Position numbers and translations under genes: made by a program. DNA of 64,000 nt from Neurospora crassa OR74A (Eukaryota > Ascomycota > Sordariomycetes > Sordariales > Sordariaceae), in NCBI RefSeq assembly GCF_000182925.2, contig NC_026507.1:434001-498000 (forward strand), in the 5' to 3' direction. This document shows, piece after piece, positions 1-9,844 of this stretch (position 1 is the first letter of the stretch; every line of letters begins with the position of its first letter). The notes beneath the pieces are model-generated. The model made no database searches and was not told where the DNA came from. It saw only the letters and a list, made by a program, of their open reading frames with translations.

Positions 1-1680
1 TGGATTACTCAAGCCAGACCCCCAGTCCGGTACCCACGATGGTAGTTGTTCATCACTTCCATCGTCGAGGGTTGTTTTGGGAAACTGCGAATAAGAGAGA
101 ACCTCGACCGGAAAACCGTCCTTTGTTTTCCCGATGATAGCCTCTGCTACCCCGGTCAGAATTTGCGCAGTTCTCGTTTGACTGGAATAATCGGGTTGTA
201 TCCCCAGCTCATTGACATCCGCCGCCAAACCCAACAAAGCATAAATCCGATCTCTGTGCAACTTCGCCTCTCGAGTTAAAGTGTCTTGCGTGTACGTAGC
301 GACGAGCAGTGAGAATAGATTATCACCCCCATTTCCTTTCGAGATCTGCCGAACTGTCTGATAGCGAGTTTTGTATAACGGAACTGTCTGTACTAACAAG
401 TCGCTCATGACAGACACAATAAATCTTTCCAAGTCTCCGTCGAAACTAGGGTCCCTCACGCCGCTCTTCAGCATGTAGCGACTCTTGAGCATTGATTGTT
501 GTGTGATAATCAATCCACAAATAGACATCGGCCCAAGAATATCGTAGCTCACCGGCGGCTTCATCCCACACACAAAGACAGTATCGGCGCAGTGGCACGC
601 CTCCTGCACGACCCACAAGCGCGTAAACCATGGGCGTCGGAAAAAAGCTTGCAACTCTCCCGACAACCCCAGACGAAAAAGTCTTGCTGCTCCTTCCTCC
701 ACGACTGCCATGGCGGTCTTTCCGGTGCTTGCTTCGGCTTCGTTTCTCGTGCAGGCCACTGCTGCTTTGTCCAATGCCTCGATATCGGTGACGTCCACGC
801 CCAAGTCAACCCTACTCCCACTTTCACCACTGTTCCCAGCAGCAGCAGCATCACCACCACCACCACCAGGGACATTGACGATATTCTCCTCGTTCGCCCC
901 AATCCCCCCTTTCCTTTTCTCACCACCACGGTCCTCAAATTCGACACCCCTGCCTATTTCTGTCATCAATTGTGCAATGTAAGGTGCATCGGCCACGCTT
1001 TTCCCAACACTCTCATACTCCCTCCCCAGCTCCGCCAACATATCCATCACTTCATCTGACCCGTCCGCTGCCGGACCCAGCCAAATCAGCACCTGTTTGG
1101 CTTGCGAGTAGATCTGACCCATAAGTCCAACCTGAACAGCCTTTTCATCCGAATCAGATTGATCGATGCAGAGTTGATCGATCCAGAGTGTCAGAATGGT
1201 CGAAGGGTGGTGGTGGCGGTGGTGTATAGCGCGCAGATGACGCAGACAAGTGTCTAGCGAGGATGTTATCCGGATCATACACTTCTCTCCATTTAGAGCA
1301 TCAGCCCCAGTCCTACCGCCGTCGACGGTAGTATTGACCTCGTTGTCATCGGAAGAAGTGACAGCGCTGAGACCGCTTGCAAGGCTTGCATCTGACTCTG
1401 CATCATTTCCATTGCCATTGTCGCTGGTGACGTTGGACGAGTCAATGTAAATCAGATGCGTCTTGTCGTCGCTGCCCCACGCGTAGGAGAGGGCTTTGAA
1501 GGGTGCAGGCGAGGCGATGGGCGTGGTGTAGAGGCGGCAGGAGAGCGGGGAGAAGAAGTCGGCGGAGGGAAAGAGCTCGAGGAGGCGGATTTCGGTGGCG
1601 GGGGTGTTGAGAGGGATGGTGGTGTAGGAGAGTTCTTGGTGCCGAGGTGGTATTGATGAGGGGGAGGTCTTGTCGTCCAT
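1..1680 (-). CDS. HET-domain protein, C-terminus beyond the left edge
   Basis: An unbroken frame of 560 codons starts at ATG 1680 and runs off the window at base 1, so the gene is partial. It has the three classic heterokaryon-incompatibility (HET, PF06985-type) blocks: FKALSYAWG at residues 61-69, LTLWIDQLCIDQ at about 163-174, and WFTRLWVVQEACH at about 347-360. A downstream DRIYALLGLA block lies at about 478-487 and PSWVPDW at about 546. HET domains trigger cell death when genetically different hyphae fuse; the partner of this one cannot be read from sequence. Between the second and third blocks is an unusually long low-complexity insert of Gly, Ala, Asp and Glu (about residues 205-345). 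No intron is needed. The start is the first ATG in a frame that is also open upstream, so a slightly longer N-terminus is possible. Family call is firm; function is inferred. Confidence 0.92.
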   Translation of the reverse strand, partial: MDDKTSPSSIPPRHQELSYTTIPLNTPATEIRLLELFPSADFFSPLSCRLYTTPIASPAPFKALSYAWGSDDKTHLIYIDSSNVTSDNGNGNDAESDASLASGLSAVTSSDDNEVNTTVDGGRTGADALNGEKCMIRITSSLDTCLRHLRAIHHRHHHPSTILTLWIDQLCIDQSDSDEKAVQVGLMGQIYSQAKQVLIWLGPAADGSDEVMDMLAELGREYESVGKSVADAPYIAQLMTEIGRGVEFEDRGGEKRKGGIGANEENIVNVPGGGGGDAAAAGNSGESGSRVDLGVDVTDIEALDKAAVACTRNEAEASTGKTAMAVVEEGAARLFRLGLSGELQAFFRRPWFTRLWVVQEACHCADTVFVCGMKPPVSYDILGPMSICGLIITQQSMLKSRYMLKSGVRDPSFDGDLERFIVSVMSDLLVQTVPLYKTRYQTVRQISKGNGGDNLFSLLVATYTQDTLTREAKLHRDRIYALLGLAADVNELGIQPDYSSQTRTAQILTGVAEAIIGKTKDGFPVEVLSYSQFPKTTLDDGSDEQLPSWVPDWGSGLSNP

Positions 1681-3285
1681 GATTGGGTCCTGGTGGTTTG
1701 GGATTGTCTCAACATGCGAGGAATGGTCTAGAGATGGAGGCGTCAAGCAAGGTTGTGTTTTGGGGGCCAGATTGAGGTTTTGATGGTTGATGGATTGATA
1801 TCGCTCACTTCCTCGTGAAATGTTGATGGAAAGAGAGCGGGGTCAGAGAATGGACACCCAAAGAAGCCGATGTCCGGCGGGTAAGCGCGAGGTACCAATG
1901 CAGGAATAGTTCGCTGAGGTTCAAGTGGCGGACAGGCACCTACACTCCAGCCATTCTGAGGTGATGAAACGACACTGCAATGCAGCCTTTCCATCATCCA
2001 ATCCTTGGCCGAGGGAGGCAATCGATCTCACACCTTCTACAGTTCCTCCTTTTCACTCGTTGGACTGCCAGAAGTGGGTGCCATATTAGTTCCCCACGAA
2101 ACCTGCGTGCATTCGCAACGCTGGTTTTCCATTTGCAGCCCAATTGCCCCTGGGCACCCGACTGAAGTCAACTTGCATAAAAGCGCCACGTAGATTGCAG
2201 CTACTCGAAGCTTGGATTGACTGGGAGTATATGTGCATGCAAAAACAAATGTAGAATTGTCTTTTCATATTGTCTCGATTTTACCTCTATTGAAAGGGGT
2301 TCGTGATGTGGATTTGTTGTACAGCGCAAACTGGCAGACAACAGGGACACTCGAGTTTTTGAGCACCAGCACAAAGTTTAATCAGCCCAAAACAACTTCA
2401 GTCCAGTTGCGCAGAGCCGCTATTTTTTTTACAGGCGTCAAGGAAGCAAGAGATGGTACAGATGTCATTTGTGCAACTATCAAGGGTACAGCTGTATTTC
2501 CGTTGCTCCATAGCCCAAAATCCTCGCCAAAACTCGCTCTCTCTGTGCTTCTGAGTCTTCTGCATTTTTCCAAGTTCGGTCATACACACGGAGATATACA
2601 GAAACTTAACTTTGTGTGTTGTGGCACGGCATCGGCAAAGGCTCCGAAGCGCAGACAAAGTAAGTGTCTCAGCGACCCTTTTTTCGACACGAGTCACAGT
2701 CTGAACACAGCATATGTCTCAATCTACATAGCATGCATGCTTCGGCACTTACCTCTGTAGTGATGGCAATCGTACCAGGTAAGCATGCACTTTGATGCTG
2801 GGCTTGAAAAATCCAGAAGGAAAAACTTCATTCTCGTACCTAACCTACAACACCGGTGAGTTGCAACTCAATTGCAAGCAGATCCATCTCATTATATCCA
2901 TCAACTGACCTAACTATCATCATCCGACGACAAACAGTAGATACAACTGTGCAGGAACACAAAAACATGGAAGCCAGGCACCATGCGTGACACATGCTGC
3001 ACCGGGTCCAGTCCCTTGCATGCAAACCGATGCCGCCAACCTTGAATGGAATGTCTGTTCCCGGCTCGGCACCCGAGATCCCCCTTGACCCCTTTGCGCT
3101 TCGGTCCGCGAGTTACCCAATCATCACGAAATATTTACATTCCACCCCATTCTCGTCCCTGCTTCCACTACCGCGTTACCGCAGCACCTTTCCCCTCCCT
3201 TCCCTGGCCTCCTTCTCAAAATGGAATCTTCACTCCCGACCGTCGCTCCAACCAGCGCCCCCCTCCTAGAAACCAGGAAAGCAAT
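1681..3285. other. intergenic, no gene seen
   Basis: About 1.6 kb between the HET gene and the NTF2-like gene. Open frames up to 175 codons exist but begin at non-ATG codons and show no known motif. It should hold the HET promoter just above 1680. I see no RNA gene or repeat. Confidence 0.6.
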
Positions 3286-3930
3286 CTATGGCTGTCCAGG
3301 CACCTGATAGCTGCCCCCAATATCCAAAAGATAAGCCATCGAGTTCCACTCAACATCCAGGCTATTAATCAGCCACATCTTCTTCTTCTTGTCGTACACG
3401 GTTCCCACGACGGCGATGCCGCGCACGGCCTTTTGGGCGACGCCAAACGTGGCGGTCCAGATGAGCGTGATGTACTTGCAGTTGAAGGTGGAGAAGGTCA
3501 CTTGGAGGGGGAGGTTGTCGGGCTGTTTATGTTATTAGGTAATTAGAGGAATGAAAGTCAAGACAGAGAGTAGTAAAGACAGAAGAAGAAGAAGTGAAGA
3601 ACGAACCATCACAGTCATATGATCCACAAACTCCTGCTTGTTCGCAAACGTAGGCACCGATCCATCCAACGGCTTCCCAATCAAAATGTTGATGCTACCG
3701 CTTGTGTCTCTAAAGTCGTCTGTGAGGTACTTGGCATCGGCCGGGTTCCAGACGCTGATCATGCGGACGTAGGCGTCCCGGAGGAGGTTGGCATCGTCTT
3801 CGCAGAGGCACTTGTCCCCACCGTAGGTGCGGAATTCAACAGCTTTGGATTCGGACTGGGAGAGGGCGACGGCAGAGGTTAGGGCCGTGAAGGCAGTGGC
3901 GAGGACGGTAAGGTATGGGAGGAGGTGCAT
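3286..3930 (-). CDS. small secreted NTF2-like (SnoaL-fold) protein
   Basis: Two exons, 3930-3607 and 3522-3286, join in phase 0 across an 84-base intron (donor GTTCGT, branch CTAAT, acceptor ACAG) to give 186 residues. Residues 1-22 form a clear signal peptide (hydrophobic core after MHLLPYL, ending AVA), so the product should be secreted or vacuolar. The mature part begins CLCEDDANLLRDAY and has the pattern of the fungal NTF2-like cone fold: a conserved NLLRDAYVRMI helix, a middle strand region around residues 85-108, and VTFSTFNCKYITLIWTATF followed by VRGIAVVGTVYD and WLINSLDVEWNSMAYLLDIG. Members of this family in ascomycetes have no proven substrate. A TATA-like TATAAG lies about 120 bases upstream. 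The fold call is from pattern memory; the exon joint is well supported because both frames and the family pattern continue across it. Confidence 0.8.
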
Positions 3931-4047
3931 CTTTGCGATGTGGTAACGTGGGTGTTACTGGTGGTGACAGATTAGGTAGACTGAGGAATGTAGGACTGGT
4001 GAAGCGGGATGAGAGAACAGCAGATGATAGTTGAGGGAGGAGCTTGA

Positions 4048-4053
4048 CTTATA
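4048..4053 (-). promoter_or_regulatory. TATA-like box of the NTF2-like gene
   Basis: TATAAG on the minus strand, about 120 bases above the ATG at 3930. The distance suits a fungal core promoter. Position and sequence only. Confidence 0.4.
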
Positions 4054-6064
4054 CTTTGATCGATATCCTCATTCCTTAGTCTCGGGAGCCAGGGAGGGCC
4101 GCGCAGAGATCGTCGTACGAATAAGGGGCGTACCTGACTCCCTCCAGGTCCATGTCCCTGTCCAAGCCATCGGGAACTATCTCTCCCCCATGGGGTACGA
4201 CATACGGAGTAGGGAGGGACTCGGCAGTCGCTGCCCATGGCTCAATGCCCCTCGTGTTTGGTTGGTCCTATCATTGATCTTGCAACCTTTTACATACCTA
4301 TGTACTTCCAGCCACGCTGACATGGAGCCATGGGAAAACTGTGCAAATCCGTCAATTTATCAGTCAGATGTGCATCTTCTGATCCGTCCATCAAGAAGGT
4401 CGCAATCTCTCCCGAAGAATGTCTCTCCTGCACAATGCATATCCCCAGACCACAGGAACTCAGTAAGGGCAACGGGGTCTCTCGCCCAATCATCAGCAAC
4501 GCCTCTTCGGCGCCTCACAGAAACATTGGTTCAACCGAACCACATACGTACATCCCTTGCTTACTCAGACAATACATGAGCCTCAGTGCAACTGTAAGTT
4601 TGCAACTACGGGAAACAGGTGTGTAGGGTACCTTCTTGACTTCACTGCTCAGCTTCAGTCGGGTCGTCAGCCGTACGAAAAAGAAACAATATTTCCCGGG
4701 AATACCTTGAATGAACGCGTTCAGCTCCAACGCAGCCCTTATTCTTTTTGGAAATCTGTCCTAGAGAAGGAGGGATGGAGACCACCGAAAGTCCAAAGAA
4801 AGAACCCTGCATGTCAATACATTGCGAGTTACCGATTTTGCGGGTGGGTGCCGGTGAGATTTCGTGCAACCACACGAGTACTGTATACACCCCGCAAATA
4901 TATCATGGGACGGGCCGTATTAAGCTTGTTGTTTGTTAGTAGAGGTAAGCTTGTTTTCAACCCGGCTTGTTTGCGCGTCTTTAAGTAGCTAGAGGTACCT
5001 ATTTTTCTGGACGGTACCAACAGCGGGGATCAACTGATAGCTGCGGCAAGTCGACCAAATCACCTACTCAAATTGAAGCCATTAACAATTGTGGGTGAGA
5101 AGAGGGCAAGTATAACCCAATGCTATCCATTCCGGGCGTCGTCAGCTAAGGTATTCATCCATTAGTTACCTGATATCATGTAGGTTGCCGCCTGCCGCAG
5201 GAAATATTATTGGTGGCTCACTAGAGGTAGGTAGGTACCTATCGATATATTCTCCGGTTGGCAACAAGATCGCTGCGTCGAGAGTCGATCCTCAATACCT
5301 AAAAATGCGTGCCCGGTCAAATTGGGGCGGGCGCCATAGCAATGTGGCCGATCAGATCTTGAAACTCCAGACAGGACGTACCTACTTCTATGGTAAGTTA
5401 AAGGGAACATCGGTTGCCTTCATGATCTTTTGGGCGGGGGTTTGGGGGCATTTTTGGTGGTAGTACGAAAGGGCCAGGGCAGTACAAAATGGCGTTACGG
5501 CTGAGAAATGAATGCTCCAACTCTACGCAGTTTGTACGGTCCTGAGTTTGGAGGTTGAGGCGTAGAATAGGTAAGAAGGTCAAAAGAAAAGAAACTCCCG
5601 TCAGGTCCGGTTAAAGGAGAAAGTGAGTCCGCTTCCGTGCAACAACAAGTCCCGTCAGTCTGACATTTTGTGGGGCGGTCCGGATCCGAGCAGGGTCGAT
5701 ATTCCCGTAGATCATAGCTAACAAGGTTATTTTCTGACAAATGATGTATTCTCAATTGTCAGATGAACTGAGCGAAGGTTTATCTAGGCTTTGATTTCGG
5801 CCAATATTCACCATGTTGATATATACGCGTGGCATCCTCACACGTTATCATAAACGTCTGGCCTCCACGGACCACGGTTCAGTTTGGCGAGATGTAGGTG
5901 CAGCTGGGGAAAGCACCGGGGAGTGCGGAGTGCGGAGTGTAGTGAGTGGTTTTGGGAGGAAGGAGGAAGGAGAGGAAGGACGGAAGGATGGAAAAGGGGA
6001 AACTGAGAAGGGAGAAGAAGAGCCTTAGGAAGTTACCTGAAGTACCTAGGTAATGGAACGCAAA

Positions 6065-6092
6065 GGGGGGGGGGGGGGGGGGGGGGGGGGGG
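6065..6092 (+). repeat. poly(G) tract of 28
   Basis: Twenty-eight consecutive G residues on the plus strand, about 225 bases from the initiator tRNA gene. Such runs are prone to length error in sequencing. Confidence 0.9.
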
Positions 6093-6295
6093 AAGGTAGC
6101 GATTTGAAGTTGAAAGACAAAAGAACAGTAGCTTATAAACGGGAAAGAAGTAGCTAAGTAAAATCCTGGAAGTGCCTGTAATCACGCTGCTCCTAAGAAG
6201 GATTATTTGTGAACGAAAACCTTTTCTGTACCAACTTCTTACGAAAATGACAAAAAAGAAACATCGTGTTGAGGCAAAAAGCCGACGAGAAAAAC

Positions 6296-6302
6296 AAAAA
6301 AA
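6296..6302 (-). terminator. RNA polymerase III terminator of the initiator tRNA
   Basis: Seven T residues on the minus strand begin 14 bases after the tRNA 3' end. A T run of this kind is the usual Pol III stop. Confidence 0.8.
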
Positions 6303-6316
6303 GGCCAGAAATATTT

Positions 6317-6388
6317 TAGCTGCAACTCGTTTCGATCGAGTGACCTCCGGGTTATGAGCCCGGCGCGCTTCCGCTGCGCCATGCAGCT
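6317..6388 (-). tRNA. initiator tRNA-Met (CAT)
   Basis: A 72-base cloverleaf on the minus strand. The acceptor stem AGCTGCA pairs perfectly with TGCAGCT and has discriminator A. The D arm is GCGC-AGCGGAA-GCGC, the anticodon arm CCGGG-CTCATAA-CCCGG (anticodon CAT), and the T arm ACTCG-ATCGAAA-CGAGT. Three hallmarks separate eukaryotic initiator from elongator tRNA-Met, and all are visible: the A1-T72 first pair, three consecutive G-C pairs at the base of the anticodon loop, and the T loop ATCGAAA with A at position 54 in place of T. No intron. The internal A box (TGGCGCAGCGG) and B box are present, and a T7 stop follows. It starts translation by delivering methionine to the 40S subunit. Confidence 0.97.
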
Positions 6389-8050
6389 GTTTTTGTTAAC
6401 ATGTGGAGTTCTGGTCTTTGGTAGGTTTATGTATGTTACTGAACTTTGATTTAACTAATCAAGTTGATCGCATACCATTTGCGCTTCTTCAGTTTCTGCC
6501 GTTGGTTTCTATCATTCATTCTGTTTGTGTAGATATACTGGTAAGCGTAGGTATATTCTTCCAGCGCATAGGGATCGACCGCCCTGGATACTGTGCAACA
6601 TGAGGTCATTCTTGGCTTTCCTACTTAGAATAGCTCTCCTGCTTTCAGTATGCTGATACTGGAAGGAGAAGGACGTCGATAATTGCTGACTGCAAATGGA
6701 GCACATTTGATTCATGAAGAAAGAGTCCTTATAACTTTGTTTTCGCCCTTATTTTTGCAAAAAGTGCTTGCCAAGAAAAAGATATTGACTCGTATGCTAT
6801 CCATGAAGCTGTGAAACAACAGCAGTAAGGTGTCATCCTAAGAGGTTTACCATGCACTGATACCGAAACCTTCTTGCTGCTTTTGTCACTGGCATAGTGA
6901 CATGCTTTACTATCAAATTTCCCTAGAAATGTACATTGGTAGGAAGTAAGAAACTGGGTAAATAACAGATCAGCATCGGCTGCTCCCAAGATCTTTGTCG
7001 ACGACGGTGGCTGTAGCTCCAGATATCAATACACCTCTCTCAGTGTCATACAATCTACTTTAAGCCACGTGAACGAACTTCAAGCTAAGCGTACAGCAGA
7101 CCAAATTGCAAGATGCGCTCATTTGCCATTCAGCCTACAGTCACCACCTCGAAAGTCATCACCAGGCTTGGCTGATTCCCTCAAATGATCGATCCCGACC
7201 AGCAACGGCGGCGGCGGCGGAGACATCCCAGTTCCCAGCCGTCCCAGGTTCTTCGTTTCCATCGACTCACCCGCCGACTAACTACTGAGAGACCAGACGT
7301 GAGTTTCTTGTTGGGATCGTTAGAGTCCTTCGTTCGATCATGATGCACAGTCCTGGACATAGTTGAGAAAAAGCCGACACTCTCCGTCGTGATCTGTCCG
7401 ACCAAAGCTGAACACCTCTCCTACCATGGTCTGCACAGTTCATTGCGCTCTCCTCACCTTGGGATCACACTGCAGACTGATACTGCGGGCTGGAAGGAGA
7501 GGGAAGGGTGAGCGAGGTGGCGAAAGATATGGCAGGTGGTGATGAGGAAGCGGATAAGATGATGTTGCTGCTCATGGAGTTGGTGAATGGTGGGATTGGG
7601 GGTTTTGACTTGCAGAAGGGGGACTTGAGGGGGATATGCAAAGAGGACTGGCTGGAGAATGCAGTTGGCGAGAAAAGAGAAGAGGAAGGAGGGCAGCGAT
7701 GCATCGATGGTGTCAGTAAACGCAATTTGGGACACTCAATCATTGAAGGACACCAGGCCAAAAAGATACTGTGGTGTTGTGGCTATTTTGGAGCTCACAG
7801 ATCAGAATCATCGGTCGAATTCAATCGCGGATATCAAAGAGGTAGAACTGCGAGATATCCAAGGTTAGCACACACCGGAACTTGGCAAGGTATTCAATGA
7901 AAGACCACTCGTGATTAAGGCAACGTATGTATTCTTCCTTCAGATTAACGAGAAATGATGTTCGTCATTTTTTTTCCCTGTGGTCTTGACTTTGACCTAT
8001 CATCGGAGTCTAATTAAGGTCATCATTTGGAGGACGTTGCCGGTTGGCAG

Positions 8051-8160
8051 CCTTTTCGGGGAATCGAACTCGAATCCTCTCATGTGAATTGGAACAAGGA
8101 GGAGGAGCACCCAAGGTATGGAAACTTGCCTTGTGTTGTTTACCGCTGCGCCATAACGAC
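8051..8160 (-). pseudogene. tRNA-like relic with Pol III boxes
   Basis: On the minus strand, TGGCGCAGCGG (identical to the A box of the initiator tRNA at 6317-6388) is followed about 75 bases later by AGTTCGATTCC, a near-perfect B box. The acceptor and T stems do not pair, and the central part gives only a CAAGG/CCTTG stem with an oversized loop. I read it as a decayed tRNA or tRNA-derived element rather than a working gene. The box pair is seen; the decay is inferred. Confidence 0.35.
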
Positions 8161-9790
8161 GAGATATCAGTTGTATTCTTTTTTACTCTGTCCGTCGGGA
8201 ACGAGCGGAGGGAGGGAAACTGATAAATGAGGCTTGTGCAGTAATGGAAGGTCTATAATGGGAAAGAGGTTCTAAGGGCCGGTGAAAAGCTGTGTGGAAT
8301 TGCGAGGAAGGAGGCACTGGGGTGATAGAGTCGGTGTCGTCATTGTGATGCTGGTTTGGAGGAGGAGGAGGAGGAGGTGGAAAGAGCGACACATCATGGG
8401 AGAGGCAGCAAGCATGGACGTTTTTAACTTGATCAATTTTCTACTCGACTTTGGCTTTTTGCTTTCTCCATCACTCAGCTGGTGGCCATGCAAGACATGT
8501 AACCCTACATATCCAGCGCATCACCACTTTGAAATTCGTTTGTTTGGTAGGTAGGATGCCAGCTGCGTTTACTGCGTACATCGGGTGTAAGGCAACGTGC
8601 ATGTAAAGTGTGGAAACGATAGATACTGGTAGGTATGCGGACATGGACTTTTCTTTGTGAACTTTGGCATTTATCGTTGCCACCTCACAGTCATTGCTGC
8701 AATGGTAAGAGTTTGAATGAACTAGCGCAACTTGAAGTTGCCGTGTTGACTCTGCAAAATTGAGGGTTGGAACTTGTGTCGTAGAATCGATAGTGTTGAT
8801 GCTGGGAGCAGCGGATTCAGGCGCGAGTGCAACGCTGAGTAACAGTACTATGCATGCACTAAACAAAAAGCATGTGAGCAATCTCAAAACGCCACGGATC
8901 AGAGTCGATCTCTTTCGGAGGGAGCTATTTTTGAAAGCAGCGAGGCAGTCAGTGACTCTAAACTGTCTGGGGTATTGTCAGATTCAGAGGACGGGAGGCA
9001 AGAAGATTGTGAAGAGCTCCAAGATCCCTTAACATACTTATAACTTGAAGTGAGGGCTGTTGGTTCATTTGACTGTTGTATGTACTGTGCGCGTTCTAGA
9101 ACAAAACATTCCATGCATGTCACAAAACCAAGGGTCCTCAAGGGTCCCTGTTCCCGCAGCTGCTTTGTGACGTCCAGATGAACAGACTCATTGCTCGATT
9201 GACTTTAACTGAATTTTTCTGTCACACACTTTCTCTCTGTGTGTGTAAGAACAAGAATCTTTCTGGCGAGAGTCGTGAAATGGAGAGAGTGACTGTTTTC
9301 GAGAACGTTGCATCCATCCAAATCATCTGGGACTGAAAAGTCTCAAAGTCCCGTCGCTGAGATTTCGCCAGTGGACCAAAATCCGTCCAATCGACGGTCT
9401 CGGACGGTCGAGCGGTCGGGGGCGGGCTCGATAACGGATCGATAACGGGTCGAATGCGCCGCTACTACGATTTAGTGCCTTCGGTTCCACTCAACTCTGG
9501 TGCTGCGGACCTAATCCCGGCGGCAATGACGCCAACCTTGGCAGGACTTTTTCTTTTCCCTTAGCAGCCCACTTTGCAAGGCCGAGACCACCAATCGCTT
9601 TTCAGATGGCCGAAGCGTGGAGCGGCAAGTGCTCGGATGTGACGGCACTCGGTCGGCTGGACCATGACGTCACAGGCTCAAAGGCCCACAGTACAAAACG
9701 GACTGCACCCGCAATTGTTCCGCACAGCTACGACGGGATTGCTGGGCTTCGTTCGGCGTCCCGGTCTTGGCCAGATCATTCTGTTTTTTT

Positions 9791-9844
9791 CTCCCCCTCG
9801 TCCTCCCCCTCGTCCTCGTCCTCCTCCTCCTCCTCCTCCTCCCC
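9791..9844 (+). repeat. CTC/CCT-rich microsatellite
   Basis: A run of TCCTCC and CCTCGTCC units on the plus strand. It generates long shadow frames of Ser, Pro or Gly/Arg in several phases, none of which looks like a real protein. Confidence 0.7.

Larger units (their letters stand above)
3931..6295. other. intergenic, no gene seen
   Basis: About 2.4 kb with only short frames in all six phases and no recognisable motif. It contains TAGGTAGGTACCTA-type short palindromic words (for example near 5226-5241) and the long G run listed separately. Confidence 0.6.

Noticed and set aside
2233-2760. A 175-codon plus-strand frame
   Set aside because: It starts at GTG, has no recognisable motif and no splice-supported extension.
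4557-4988. A 143-codon plus-strand frame
   Set aside because: Non-ATG start, mixed composition and no motif; overlapping frames of similar length exist on the other strand.
7508-7900. A 130-codon plus-strand frame
   Set aside because: No ATG start, Gly/Glu-biased, and no domain seen.
8471-8887. A minus-strand frame that begins with a signal-peptide-like hydrophobic stretch
   Set aside because: The first codon is TTG, no ATG lies upstream in frame, and the rest has no motif or cysteine pattern.
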